64,000 bases of DNA from JACCZX01 sp963829995. Lineage in GTDB: Bacteria > Pseudomonadota > Gammaproteobacteria > Burkholderiales > Burkholderiaceae_F. This document shows, in pieces, positions 1 to 7,703 of the stretch. The notes under the pieces are model-generated. The model was given only the letters and a program-made list of their open reading frames with translations. It was not told where the DNA came from and did no database searches. The position numbers and the translations under genes were made by a program. Location: the NCBI GenBank assembly GCA_963829995.1, contig CAWHKW010000022.1, forward strand, positions 372,001-436,000, read 5' to 3'. Numbering within the stretch: position 1 is the first letter of the stretch; the number at the start of each line of letters is the position of its first letter.

Positions 1-529
1 TTGCGCGGCCTGTCGAGCGCCTGGTGCTTCCGTTTTCGCGCCGGCATAGGCTTAACAAACGCAGACCGTCTTTCGTCCTTGCATAGGTAGCGCGCGCATC
101 CGATACGCATTCCGCATCCGATCCACGCGGCAAGCGAGCGATCTCGAACCAGCTGCCTACGAAACGATCCAGATCGACGTGCGCCGCGCTTGCCAAAGCC
201 TTCTTCGCTTTTTTGGCGACCATCGCGGCGACCAACGCACTGATCGCAGTAATAGCCTGCGGTCCTAGGGCCGAGACATATGGGCCATAAGCGCGCAGCC
301 AGCCACCAAGGCCCTGTCCTCGCACCCGGTCTCTGGGCACCTTCCGCCGCGCCCGGAGCACTTGGCGCAGCAGCAGTGCGGCTCCTGCCACTCCCATGAT
401 CGTCGGGCCCTTTGATTTCCAGCTCGCGCGCAATGCGCGACCCGTGTTAGCGGCACGCTGATCGGCCAATCGAACTGCGCGTTCGGCCGCTTCAATGTCG
501 GTCCTCAGAACGTCAAGCGCCGCTGTCAT
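1..529 (-). CDS. Fusion of a holin-like/YqjK-like N-terminus to a lipocalin (Blc-type) domain, cut by the window edge
   Basis: Translated by hand from the ATG at 529-527, the frame stays open for 176 codons to the window edge, so the C-terminus is missing. Residues 1-116 are an amphipathic helix, a short hydrophobic stretch (GVAGAALLL), a basic patch and a second hydrophobic stretch, as in the small proteins that follow YqjD/YqjE. From residue 117 the sequence changes to a lipocalin start: DLDRFVGSWFEIARLP with the G-x-W motif (G125, W127), then a conserved cysteine and ATYA, as in bacterial Blc lipocalins. Such proteins bind lipids at the envelope under stress. The start overlaps the upstream gene's stop by 17 bases, so translation is probably coupled. 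The lipocalin call is strong in this short stretch; the role of the N-terminus is inference. Confidence 0.72.
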   Translation of the reverse strand, partial: MTAALDVLRTDIEAAERAVRLADQRAANTGRALRASWKSKGPTIMGVAGAALLLRQVLRARRKVPRDRVRGQGLGGWLRAYGPYVSALGPQAITAISALVAAMVAKKAKKALASAAHVDLDRFVGSWFEIARLPRGSDAECVSDARATYARTKDGLRLLSLCRRENGSTRRSTGRA

Positions 530-1040
530 CGTGGGCCGTTGAGGATTCCGAAAGGGTGCGGCGCGTCGCGGCAAATGTCAGGTTCTCGACCATGGCGCGG
601 ATTGCGCGCACCAGTAAAAAAACGGCGACTGCGTGCAAAGCAATAGCGACTATGCCTGCAACAACCCATGGCACCCCTGCCACCACTGCCCCATAGACAA
701 GTCCTGCGATCAGGATCAGCCAAGCCGTGACTCCCAGCAGAGCTGCTCCAACACCGAACGCGAGCATGTACGCGGCAGACCACGCCGCGCGTTTCGCTTC
801 GAGTTCGAATAAATGAAAACGTGCGCCGAACGCCGCGCGTATCTCGCGAACAAACTGCGCAACGCTCGGCCGCGGGGGCGGGGGACCGGACGAGCGCGCT
901 GACTGGCGGAATGACTGCCTAGCTGAGGCGGGCGATGCCTCCGATGTCGCATGCGCACGCGGCTCCGTGCTCTCGCCGGGGCCGGCTGCTGACGGCGCCG
1001 ACGCACCTCCGCCAACTGCCGTATCGCGTGCGATATCCAC
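513..1040 (-). CDS. Phage holin family / YqjE-like (DUF1469) membrane protein
   Basis: A 175-aa protein. Residues 1-60 are a low-complexity Ala/Ser/Pro-rich extension. Residues 61-90 (FVREIRAAFGARFHLFELEAKRAAW) form the amphipathic helix typical of the YqjE family, followed by two hydrophobic segments at about 92-115 and 120-148. The family is found in the inner membrane beside DUF883 (YqjD) proteins, which bind ribosomes in stationary phase in E. coli. It lies 27 bases after the YqjD-like gene and overlaps the following lipocalin fusion, so the three form one transcription unit. The long N-terminal extension is unusual; an internal start is possible but no better ribosome site was found. Confidence 0.8.
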   Translation of the reverse strand: MDIARDTAVGGGASAPSAAGPGESTEPRAHATSEASPASARQSFRQSARSSGPPPPRPSVAQFVREIRAAFGARFHLFELEAKRAAWSAAYMLAFGVGAALLGVTAWLILIAGLVYGAVVAGVPWVVAGIVAIALHAVAVFLLVRAIRAMVENLTFAATRRTLSESSTAHDDSGA

Positions 1041-1067
1041 CGGTTCAGTACGCAGTCGTCGTTCGCA

Positions 1068-1412
1068 CTAGCGCGACAAGCGCCCGATCAGCAATCCGGC
1101 AACGAGGGCGATGCCTACGACGGCCAAGGGATGGGCACGGATTTGATCGCGCGCTGATTCCGCCCACTCTTCTTCCATCGCCATGAAGTCGTCGTACTTG
1201 GCGTACAGCGTGTCTTGCGCATCAGCAGCGGCTGATCGCGCGCGATCGAGCATTGGCGCAGCTTTCGACGCAAGACGATCGACAGTGTCATGCGCCCCTT
1301 GGGCGACCCGATCAACCGTGGTATGCGCACGGTCTGCCGCTTGGTTGGGGTTCAGTTTTCCGGTGCTACTCGTCGAACCGAGATTGCCGGTATTCGGAGT
1401 GGTGGTTTCCAT
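1068..1412 (-). CDS. DUF883 (YqjD/ElaB-like) C-tail anchored protein
   Basis: A 114-aa protein. It has a polar N-terminus rich in Thr, Ser and Asn, then a long Ala-rich helix with alternating charges (residues 25-90). It ends with a single hydrophobic segment, VVGIALVAGLLIGRLSR, which is the signature of the DUF883 family. In E. coli the members YqjD, ElaB and YgaM are tail-anchored in the inner membrane and bind ribosomes in stationary phase. It is the first gene of the yqjD-yqjE-lipocalin set and follows the GlsB gene on the same strand by 82 bases. A GC-rich hairpin (GCCCGC/GCGGGC) lies in that gap. Function here is by family. Confidence 0.85.
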   Translation of the reverse strand: METTTPNTGNLGSTSSTGKLNPNQAADRAHTTVDRVAQGAHDTVDRLASKAAPMLDRARSAAADAQDTLYAKYDDFMAMEEEWAESARDQIRAHPLAVVGIALVAGLLIGRLSR

Positions 1413-1494
1413 TTGTGCTCCCGTTGCTGGTGGTTAATGTGTTCTTTCGATTCCAGCCCGCTCGCGCGGGCCGGTCACTCACAGCGGCTCGTGA

Positions 1495-1767
1495 TTAACG
1501 GACCGAGCCACGACGAAACAAGTTGACGATCGCGAGCAAGATGACCGCGCCAATTAGCGACACGACCAAAGCTCCAAAACTAAAGGCATCCTGATTGATC
1601 GAAGGAACACCCAGCAGCGGAGAAATCAACCATCCGCCCAGCGCAGCACCCACGATGCCGACAATAATGTTGAGGAAAATTCCCTGTTGCGCATCGGTCC
1701 GCATAATCAGACTGGCAAGCCAGCCAACGACGCCGCCCACGATGAGCCAAATGATGAAATTAATCAT
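1495..1767 (-). CDS. GlsB/YeaQ/YmgE family stress membrane protein (copy 1)
   Basis: A 90-aa protein with three hydrophobic segments, starting MINFIIWLIVGG and ending NLFRRGSVR; this is the transglycosylase-associated (GlsB/YeaQ/YmgE) family. The longer in-frame start at 1854 is rejected because the ATG at 1767 has an AGGT ribosome site and matches the family N-terminus. A sigma-54-like promoter lies at 1851-1865 on the same strand, giving a leader of about 70 bases. A paralogue that is almost the same residue for residue lies at 62960-63229. Members are induced by general stress in other bacteria; the molecular function is unknown. Confidence 0.88.
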   Translation of the reverse strand: MINFIIWLIVGGVVGWLASLIMRTDAQQGIFLNIIVGIVGAALGGWLISPLLGVPSINQDAFSFGALVVSLIGAVILLAIVNLFRRGSVR

Positions 1768-1812
1768 TACGTTTACCTCGAGTTGGTTGGTTAAATGCCC
1801 CGGTTTTATAAA

Positions 1813-1833
1813 GTGACGCAGCGGACGCGTCAC
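1813..1833. promoter_or_regulatory. Inverted repeat, candidate activator binding site
   Basis: GTGACGC (1813-1819) and GCGTCAC (1827-1833) form a perfect 7-bp inverted repeat with a 7-base spacer. It lies about 100 bases upstream of the start expected from the sigma-54 promoter at 1909-1923, a usual distance for an enhancer-binding protein. It also lies just inside the leader of the divergent GlsB transcript. Binding by the neighbouring sigma-54 activator is inference; no second copy was found at the other local promoter. Confidence 0.35.
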
Positions 1834-1850
1834 CGCGATGGGCTTCAAAA

Positions 1851-1865
1851 GCAAACCTCATGCCT
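1851..1865 (-). promoter_or_regulatory. Sigma-54-like promoter for the GlsB gene
   Basis: On the minus strand the sequence reads AGGCATGAGGTTTGC followed by T. The invariant GG and GC dinucleotides have the correct spacing. Compared with TGGCAC-N5-TTGCW there are two mismatches (T to A, C to T). The expected start is near 1839, about 70 bases before the GlsB start codon. Confidence 0.5.
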
Positions 1866-1908
1866 AGATAGTCCGCTGAAAGCATCAGGTTGTGTTGCTC
1901 CCGCATTC

Positions 1909-1923
1909 TGGCACGTACCTTGC
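1909..1923 (+). promoter_or_regulatory. Perfect sigma-54 promoter upstream of a small gene
   Basis: TGGCACGTACCTTGC followed by TT matches the sigma-54 consensus TGGCAC-N5-TTGCW at every fixed position. The expected transcription start is near 1935, leaving a 26-base leader with GGAGC before the ATG at 1961. It faces away from the GlsB promoter and points toward the sigma-54 activator gene at 2408. Confidence 0.8.
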
Positions 1924-1960
1924 TTAAAGGGTCTCCGCCGAACTGAACATTGGAGCAACG

Positions 1961-2203
1961 ATGAAAGCATCGGATAAAGCGCGTGCAAAACGATGGGTGG
2001 AAGCCAAGTCGCGGCCTAATGAATTCCTGCTGGCCAGGCTCGGCAAGGGGTGCTGGGTCGTCGGCTATCAAGGAAAGTTGATAGCCGGCGCGGTATTGAG
2101 TTCGTTGCCGGCGGCCGCTGCTTATGCCGCCGATCTTGCCCACGCTTTTGGTCGCCACAATTTTTTGCTGACTGTGGTTGAGGCGGGTCGCAACGTCGTT
2201 TAA
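1961..2203 (+). CDS. Small protein of unknown function, likely sigma-54 dependent
   Basis: An 80-aa protein not assigned to a family. It has a basic N-terminus (KASDKARAKRW), a central part with GKGCWVVGYQGKLIAG, an Ala-rich helix and a hydrophobic, valine-rich end. It has no signal peptide or clear membrane span. The case that it is real rests on position: a perfect sigma-54 promoter ends 38 bases before the ATG, and a GGAGC ribosome site sits just before it. It lies between the divergent GlsB gene and a sigma-54 activator, so it may be a target of that activator. Confidence 0.6.
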   Translation: MKASDKARAKRWVEAKSRPNEFLLARLGKGCWVVGYQGKLIAGAVLSSLPAAAAYAADLAHAFGRHNFLLTVVEAGRNVV

Positions 2204-2265
2204 CGCTGGGTCCGGGTAGTCTGTCTCGCGGCTGCTTTCAGTAGCGGATCCGCACTTGGTCCAAC

Positions 2266-2297
2266 GCGGCGCAGTCGCAACTCTACGGCTGCGCCGC
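2266..2297. repeat. Hairpin between the small gene and the sigma-54 activator gene
   Basis: GCGGCGCAG (2266-2274) pairs with CTGCGCCGC (2289-2297) around a 14-base loop. It sits in the 204-base gap 2204-2407, where no other gene was seen. There is no T-run, so it may be a factor-dependent terminator, a regulator site or a leader structure. Confidence 0.35.
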
Positions 2298-2407
2298 TTC
2301 CCTAGGTTTAGCTGCGGCTGTTCTCGGGCGGGAACCTCAACTGCGGTATCGTTGGTGCTACAGCACGAGCGCAGGAGCACCCCGCCGTGCGACAACAAGG
2401 GGAAGTA

Positions 2408-3787
2408 ATGAGTCACGCACTCATTGTCGACGACGATTCTGATACGGCGGAAATGTTGGCGGAACTCGTCGCCAGCCAAGGGTTTACTGCTTCGACTGCA
2501 CGCACGATGCGCGATGCGCGGCGCCAGTTGGCGACCAGCGTTCCGGATGTCGTGTTCCTCGATCTCGTCTTGCCCGACGGCAAGGGAACTGAGCTTTTCA
2601 ACGACAAGGCAGCGCTGGCCGACACCGAAGTCGTATTGATCACTGGGCATGCGAGCCTGGAGACATCCATTGAAGCGCTGCGCCTGGGCGCGACGGATTA
2701 CCTGATCAAGCCGGTAAGCCCCGGTCAAGTGCAGGGAATCCTGGAACGGGTCATGCGTCCCGGGCAGTTGCAGGCAGAAATTTCCGATCTGCGCGTCGAA
2801 CTCGATCGCAGCGGGCGATTCGGAGATATGTGGGGCGGTTCGCCGTCGATGAAGCGCGTCTACGAGCAGGTGTCGCGAGTGGCGGCGACTGCGGTAACGG
2901 TGTTGATACAGGGCGAAAGCGGGACTGGCAAGGAATTGGTGGCGCAAACGATTCACTCGCTGAGCCGTCGGCGCAGCCGGCCGTTTCTCGCGATCAACTG
3001 CGGCGCGATATCTCCGCACCTGATGGAGAGCGAAATCTTCGGTCATGAGAAGGGCAGCTTCACCGGTGCCAATCGGCAGCATCTTGGCTTCTTTGAGCGC
3101 GCCCACGGGGGAACGCTGTTTCTGGATGAAATCACCGAAATGCCGCCCGACCTCCAAGTCAAGCTGTTGCGGGTGTTGGAAACCGGCACGTTTAACCGGG
3201 TCGGATCGACCGAGACGCAGCGCGCCGATGTGCGAGTGCTGGGCGCGACTAACCGGGTGCCCGAGCGCGCCGTCGTCGACGGCAAGCTGCGCGAGGACCT
3301 GCTGTATCGATTGAATGTCTTTCCTCTCCGTTTGCCTCCGCTGCGGGAACGAAGAGAGGACATCGCGCTGCTCGCGGACCACTTCCTGGCGGAAATTTGT
3401 AAAGAGGAAGGTAAGGAAAAGCGTTTGAGCAAGAGCGCGTACGAGCGTATGAATGAGTACGACTGGCCGGGTAACGTCCGCGAGCTGCGCAATGTTGTGC
3501 AGCGCGCGTACGTAATGGCGTCAGGCGCGACGATCAATGACGAGTGGCTCGAACTGCAGGCCGGGCGTTCCTCGCCCGCCAACGCGGAGTCGATCCTGTC
3601 GATTCGAATCGGCACGACCCTCGCTGATGTGGAGCGTGAGCTGATTTTTGCGACGCTCGAGCATTTTGAGGGGCATAAGGAACGGACTGCTGCCGCGTTG
3701 GGTGTGAGTTTGAAGACCCTTTATAACCGGCTGAAGGAATACGGCGGCGAAGGGAATCAACCTCCAAAAGAGCGCCGCGCCGCCTAA
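2408..3787 (+). CDS. Orphan NtrC-family sigma-54 response regulator
   Basis: A 459-aa protein. The ATG at 2408 is preferred over the one at 2387 because GGGGAAG precedes it and the receiver domain starts at once (VDDDSD, phospho-acceptor D52 in FLDLVLPDG). The AAA+ domain has Walker A GESGTGKE, the sigma-54 contact loop as GSFTGA instead of GAFTGA, and Walker B GTLFLDEI. The C-terminus is a Fis-type helix-turn-helix (RTAAALGVSLKTLYNRLKEYG). No sensor kinase is adjacent. It activates sigma-54 RNA polymerase from a distant site. Three sigma-54 promoter matches within 1.5 kb make GlsB, the 80-aa protein and the BON lipoprotein likely local targets (inference). Confidence 0.92.
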   Translation: MSHALIVDDDSDTAEMLAELVASQGFTASTARTMRDARRQLATSVPDVVFLDLVLPDGKGTELFNDKAALADTEVVLITGHASLETSIEALRLGATDYLIKPVSPGQVQGILERVMRPGQLQAEISDLRVELDRSGRFGDMWGGSPSMKRVYEQVSRVAATAVTVLIQGESGTGKELVAQTIHSLSRRRSRPFLAINCGAISPHLMESEIFGHEKGSFTGANRQHLGFFERAHGGTLFLDEITEMPPDLQVKLLRVLETGTFNRVGSTETQRADVRVLGATNRVPERAVVDGKLREDLLYRLNVFPLRLPPLRERREDIALLADHFLAEICKEEGKEKRLSKSAYERMNEYDWPGNVRELRNVVQRAYVMASGATINDEWLELQAGRSSPANAESILSIRIGTTLADVERELIFATLEHFEGHKERTAAALGVSLKTLYNRLKEYGGEGNQPPKERRAA

Positions 3788-3826
3788 CCTCGGTAACTCT
3801 GTATGGGTCCGTCGCGGTCGCGGATC

Positions 3827-3841
3827 GGGCATGTAACTTGC
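3827..3841 (+). promoter_or_regulatory. Sigma-54-like promoter for the BON lipoprotein gene
   Basis: GGGCATGTAACTTGC keeps the GG and GC dinucleotides at the required spacing and a perfect TTGC. Compared with TGGCAC-N5-TTGC the mismatches are T to G and C to T. The expected start is near 3853, about 95 bases before the BON lipoprotein start. It lies directly downstream of the sigma-54 activator gene. Confidence 0.5.
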
Positions 3842-3946
3842 CGACTTCTCTAGTCTGCTTGCGCCGAAGCTTGTAATTGCGCGAGGCATGGGCCCGTCGA
3901 CATGCAAGCAAGGGCTCGATAATTAACTTACTCAGAGGAGCCACAA

Positions 3947-4399
3947 ATGATGCAGAAAGCTGCACGTCACACATTACGAGCGGTGGTCGTGACCACCGCG
4001 GCGGTGCTTGTCCTTGGCGCCTGCTCGCGTTCCGAGCGTGAGGAGGTGCGCACTGAAGCTAAACAGGCAACCAACGCCACCGCCAATGTGGTCGACAACG
4101 CTGCGCTGACGACTAAAGTGAAGGCAGCGCTAATTGCCGACGAAATGGTTAAAGGTACTCAGATAAACGTGGATTCCAACGCGGGCAGCGTCAAGCTGAC
4201 GGGCACGGTCGATTCTCCGGCCCAGGTGGCTCGCGCGGTTGAAGTCGCCAAGGGCGTACAGGGCGTACAGCGGGTCGAGAACAACCTGACAGCGAGCGCG
4301 AGTGCCGCGCCGGGCGTGGTGCCCGGCACGCAGCCGCCGGGCACTTCCCCGGCCGCCACACCGGCGCCCAACGAAACGACGCCGCCCAAGAAGCCGTAG
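3947..4399 (+). CDS. BON-domain lipoprotein
   Basis: A 150-aa protein. Residues 1-26 are a lipoprotein signal peptide with lipobox LGAC (Cys26). A helix rich in Ala and Lys follows. Residues 48-114 form one BON domain (DNAALTTKVKAALIADE, then GSVKLTGTV and GVQRVENNL), as in OsmY and related envelope proteins. The tail, from about 117, is rich in Pro, Ala and Thr and probably disordered. BON domains are thought to bind phospholipid or protein surfaces; OsmY-type proteins respond to osmotic stress. A GGAG ribosome site precedes the ATG and a sigma-54-like promoter lies at 3827. Confidence 0.87.
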   Translation: MMQKAARHTLRAVVVTTAAVLVLGACSRSEREEVRTEAKQATNATANVVDNAALTTKVKAALIADEMVKGTQINVDSNAGSVKLTGTVDSPAQVARAVEVAKGVQGVQRVENNLTASASAAPGVVPGTQPPGTSPAATPAPNETTPPKKP

Positions 4400-4424
4400 C
4401 AGAGTAAACAGGCATCTTGTTTAA

Positions 4425-4451
4425 GCGACGCGGCCAATACGGTCGCGTCGC
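4425..4451. terminator. Strong hairpin, possible terminator without a T-run
   Basis: GCGACGCGGCC (4425-4435) pairs with GGTCGCGTCGC (4441-4451) around the loop AATAC. All 11 pairs form in RNA if one G-U is allowed. Only a short TT follows, so simple intrinsic termination is uncertain. It separates the BON lipoprotein gene from the next small gene. Confidence 0.45.
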
Positions 4452-4469
4452 CTTAACTGGGAGAACGTG

Positions 4470-4745
4470 ATGGCTGAGAATCAACCAAAGACTCAACCAA
4501 AGAAAAGCGGCGAAGTGCAAGGCGAAGGCGACTACAAGGCTGCGCGGAGGTACAACGAAGCGACACGCGAGTTTGTCAAAGAGGAAGACGTCGCTGGAGC
4601 CGCGCGAGATGCCGAGCCGCAAAGTGCGGGAGAGCAGCAGCAAATCGAGCGCGCCGAGCAGGCGGGCAGAGAGCGCGCAAAGGATGAAGATCCGTTGCTC
4701 GATAGACCGGAAGACATTGAAACCAACAAGAGCGGCCGGAAGTAA
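4470..4745 (+). CDS. Small charged, probably disordered protein of unknown function
   Basis: A 91-aa protein from the ATG at 4470; a GTG three bases upstream is possible. GGGAG lies just before. It is rich in Glu, Lys, Arg and Gln, has no hydrophobic segment, and contains KAARRYNEATREFVKEEDV, a motif often seen in small Burkholderiales stress proteins. It ends in acidic and basic residues (DPLLDRPEDIETNKSGRK). It may be transcribed with the BON lipoprotein gene, although a hairpin lies in the gap. No family is claimed. Confidence 0.6.
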   Translation: MAENQPKTQPKKSGEVQGEGDYKAARRYNEATREFVKEEDVAGAARDAEPQSAGEQQQIERAEQAGRERAKDEDPLLDRPEDIETNKSGRK

Positions 4746-4800
4746 GCGCGTCGGGCGCGTGCCTGGACGCTTGGTAAGCAGCGCTTAAGGTCGTCGAGCG

Positions 4801-5352
4801 ATGAGCAAGGCGTTCGTTAGGGAAGCCGACGATGACGATGACGACGACGAGCTCGAACTGCCGCAGATCGCGGGCATTCGCAACTACATAACCCCCGACG
4901 GATACTTGCGGTTAAAGCAAGAGCTGGTTCAACTTTTGAACGTCGAGCGGCCGGAAGTCGTGCGAACGGTTTCCTGGGCAGCGTCGAACGGCGATCGCTC
5001 TGAAAATGGCGATTACATCTACGGGAAGAAGCGGCTGCGCGAGATCGACCGCCGCATCCGGTTCCTGACGAAGCGGCTGGATGTAGCCGAAGTCGTCGAC
5101 CCTGCTGTACGTGAAGTCACCGATCAAGTCTTTTTTGGCGCCACGGTGCGCTACGCAATGCAGGACGGCAACGAAAACACGGTGACCATTGTCGGCGTCG
5201 ACGAAGTCGATCCGGCACGCGGTTATGTCAGCTGGATTTCGCCGATCGCGGGCGCGCTGCTGAAGGCGTATGCCGGCGACACAGTCACGTTGCGCACTCC
5301 GGCCGGCACCGAAACGCTCGAGGTGCTCGACGTGAATTACGCCAGATCGTGA
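4801..5352 (+). CDS. greB: Transcription elongation factor GreB
   Basis: A 183-aa protein. It has the GreA/GreB coiled-coil N-terminal domain with the tip motif GDRSENGDYIYGKKRLREIDRR, where YIYGKK is typical of GreB. The C-terminal domain has GATVRYAM and WISPIAGALLKAYAGD. GreB enters the secondary channel of RNA polymerase and stimulates cleavage of backtracked RNA. An unusual run of seven aspartates lies at residues 10-16, within an N-terminal extension of about 25 residues. The gene converges on the RelA/SpoT gene and their 3' ends overlap by 16 bases, so no terminator fits between them. Confidence 0.93.
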   Translation: MSKAFVREADDDDDDDELELPQIAGIRNYITPDGYLRLKQELVQLLNVERPEVVRTVSWAASNGDRSENGDYIYGKKRLREIDRRIRFLTKRLDVAEVVDPAVREVTDQVFFGATVRYAMQDGNENTVTIVGVDEVDPARGYVSWISPIAGALLKAYAGDTVTLRTPAGTETLEVLDVNYARS

Positions 5353-7646
5353 GCGTGTGCGCGCGAGTTGCTGGTACCGCCCCCGCGCGGACGTACGATC
5401 TGCTGCACGTTCTTGACGCGGCGTAAGGCACGGATCACGCGCGCCAGATGCGCGCGATCGTGAACCTGAATTTTGAAGTGAATCAATGCGAGCCGGGCGT
5501 CCTCGTCTTCAAGATGCACGTTGAGGATGTTCGACTCTGCTTCGGCGATCGCGATCGCGATCCGGCCCAGGACACCGCGCTCGTTGAGCGCGCTGACGTC
5601 GACCCCGACAGTAAAGTTGCTGGCCGGATCCTTGGCCCATTGCAATTCGATCCAGCGGTCAGGATCGGCGCGCCGAGCGCGTTGCGCGTGAAGACACTCG
5701 GCCTGATGTACCGCCAGCCCCTGCCCTTTTCGAATGTGTCCGACGATTGCATCGTCCGGGATCGGATGGCAGCAGGTCGCCATCTGCACGGCCATGCCTT
5801 CAGTGCCGCGCACAGCGACCGGTAGCTGGCTGGCTTGCGCAATCGGACCCGCACTCTGAGGATCCTCGCTCTCGGCGGAATCCAGTGCCAGTTGACGTGC
5901 GACCACAGCCGGCAGCTTGCGGCCCAGTCCGATATCGGCCAGCAAGTCTTCGCGTGATTTTGTGTCCGATTGTTGGACGACCTTGCTCCACTGTTCCTCG
6001 CCGATATCGCTGAGTGCCAGGCTGAACTGCTGAGCTGCCTGCGCAAGCAAACGCTCACCCAGCTCGACCGATTCGCCGAACCTCATCGTGCGCAGAAAGT
6101 GGCGGATCTCCGAACGCGCCTTGCCGGTTCTGACGAATGACACCCATGCCGGATTGGGCTTCGCTTCGGGCCCGGTCACGATTTCGACCATGTCACCGTT
6201 TTTCAGTTGCGTGCGCAGCGGTTGGATTTCGTTGTTGATGCGGGCTGCAACGGTCTTATTGCCAACGTCGGTGTGGATGCTGTAGGCAAAGTCGACGGGC
6301 GTCGCATCCCGCGGCAGCGCCACGATGCGGCCCTTCGGAGTGAATATGTAAACCTTGTCGGGGAATAGATCGACCTTGATGTGTTCGAGAAACTCGCTCG
6401 AATCTCCCGTCTGACGCTGGATCTCCAGCAGCGACTGCAGCCATTGGTGCGTGCGCGATTGCAATTCAGACAGGTCTGAATCGTCGTCTTTGTAAAGCCA
6501 ATGCGCGGCGACGCCGGTTTCGGCGACGTGGTGCATATCTTTCGTGCGGATCTGAAACTCCACCGGCGTGCCGTACGGTCCGATCAGCGTCGTATGCAAC
6601 GACTGGTAGCCGTTGACTTTCGGAATCGCGATGTAGTCCTTGAACTTGCCCGGCACGGGCTTATAGAGGCTGTGCAACGTACCCAGCGCGAGATAACACT
6701 GCGCCGGCGTGTCGACCACGATGCGGAAGCCGTAGATGTCGAGTACCTGAGAAAACGAAAGGCGCTTGTCGGCCATCTTGCGGTAAATGCCATAGACGGT
6801 CTTCTCGCGTCCCTGCACTTCTGCCTTCAGTTTTGCATCCGCGAGCGACTTGCGCACGGCCACCATCATCTTGCCCAGCACTTCGCGCCGGTTGCCGCGC
6901 GCCGCCAGCACAGCTCGATTGAGCACTTGATAGCGCAGCGGATACAGGTGCTCGAAGCTCAGCTCCTCGAGCTCCCGAAACAACGTGTTCAAGCCGAGGC
7001 GGTGCGCAATCGGCGCGTAGATTTCAAGGGTTTCACGCGCGATCCGGCGGCGGCGACCCGAATCGACAGCTTCGAGGGTGCGCATGTTGTGCAGCCGATC
7101 GGCGAGCTTGATCAGCATGACGCGTACGTCGCGCGCCATCGCCAGCAACATTTTGCGAAAGTTCTCGGCCTGGGCCTGTTCGGTCGACGAGAACTGGAGT
7201 CGATCCAGTTTCGATACGCCATCGACCAGATCCGCGACGGTCGAACCGAAGCGCTCGATCAATTGCGCTTGTTCGATACCGCAGTCTTCGATGACGTCGT
7301 GCAGCAGCGCCGCCTGGATAGCCGCACTGTCCAGGCGCCATTCGGTGAGTATCTCCGCGACTGCGAGCGGATGCGTGATGTAGGGCGCACCGCTGCGCCG
7401 GAATTGCCCTAGATGCGCCTCGTCCGAGAAGCGAAAGGCGTCCTTGATTTTTTGAACGTCGGCAGACGGCAGGTATTTCTTGACGCGGTCGGTCAGCGTT
7501 GCAACTGTCGCTACTGCGCTGGCAGGTTCGGCGTCCGGCTCGGAGCGCCAGACCGCTTTTCTGAATGCCTGCGCTGCGCGTCGGGCAAAGCCGGGCGACG
7601 CCGGCTCAGCGACATTTGATGCAACTGGGGGATCTTGCGAGTCCAT
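5337..7646 (-). CDS. spoT: Bifunctional (p)ppGpp synthetase/hydrolase, RelA/SpoT family
   Basis: A 769-aa protein with the full long-RSH order. The HD hydrolase domain has H92 and H116-D117 in LLHDVIEDCG plus a later HRLHNMRTLE. The synthetase domain has GKFKDYIAIPKVNGYQSLH, a K-x-K-D version of the R-x-K-D motif usual in bifunctional enzymes. A TGS domain (residues about 405-465, starting DLFPDKVYIFTPKGR) and a C-terminal ACT domain follow. The intact HD motif indicates that it both makes and degrades the alarmone. It follows rpoZ on the same strand, as in the E. coli gmk-rpoZ-spoT operon. The 3' end overlaps greB. Confidence 0.95.
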   Translation of the reverse strand: MDSQDPPVASNVAEPASPGFARRAAQAFRKAVWRSEPDAEPASAVATVATLTDRVKKYLPSADVQKIKDAFRFSDEAHLGQFRRSGAPYITHPLAVAEILTEWRLDSAAIQAALLHDVIEDCGIEQAQLIERFGSTVADLVDGVSKLDRLQFSSTEQAQAENFRKMLLAMARDVRVMLIKLADRLHNMRTLEAVDSGRRRRIARETLEIYAPIAHRLGLNTLFRELEELSFEHLYPLRYQVLNRAVLAARGNRREVLGKMMVAVRKSLADAKLKAEVQGREKTVYGIYRKMADKRLSFSQVLDIYGFRIVVDTPAQCYLALGTLHSLYKPVPGKFKDYIAIPKVNGYQSLHTTLIGPYGTPVEFQIRTKDMHHVAETGVAAHWLYKDDDSDLSELQSRTHQWLQSLLEIQRQTGDSSEFLEHIKVDLFPDKVYIFTPKGRIVALPRDATPVDFAYSIHTDVGNKTVAARINNEIQPLRTQLKNGDMVEIVTGPEAKPNPAWVSFVRTGKARSEIRHFLRTMRFGESVELGERLLAQAAQQFSLALSDIGEEQWSKVVQQSDTKSREDLLADIGLGRKLPAVVARQLALDSAESEDPQSAGPIAQASQLPVAVRGTEGMAVQMATCCHPIPDDAIVGHIRKGQGLAVHQAECLHAQRARRADPDRWIELQWAKDPASNFTVGVDVSALNERGVLGRIAIAIAEAESNILNVHLEDEDARLALIHFKIQVHDRAHLARVIRALRRVKNVQQIVRPRGGGTSNSRAHAHDLA

Positions 7647-7703
7647 CAGCCGCGCCGGCCACGAAGGGGGTCAGGAGCTGATGGGCTCGAGCAGTACTTC
7701 GCT

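Noticed and set aside
1760..3382. 540-residue open frame on the minus strand
   Set aside because: It runs antisense to the sigma-54 activator, has no recognisable domain and no ribosome site; a by-product of GC-rich codon use.
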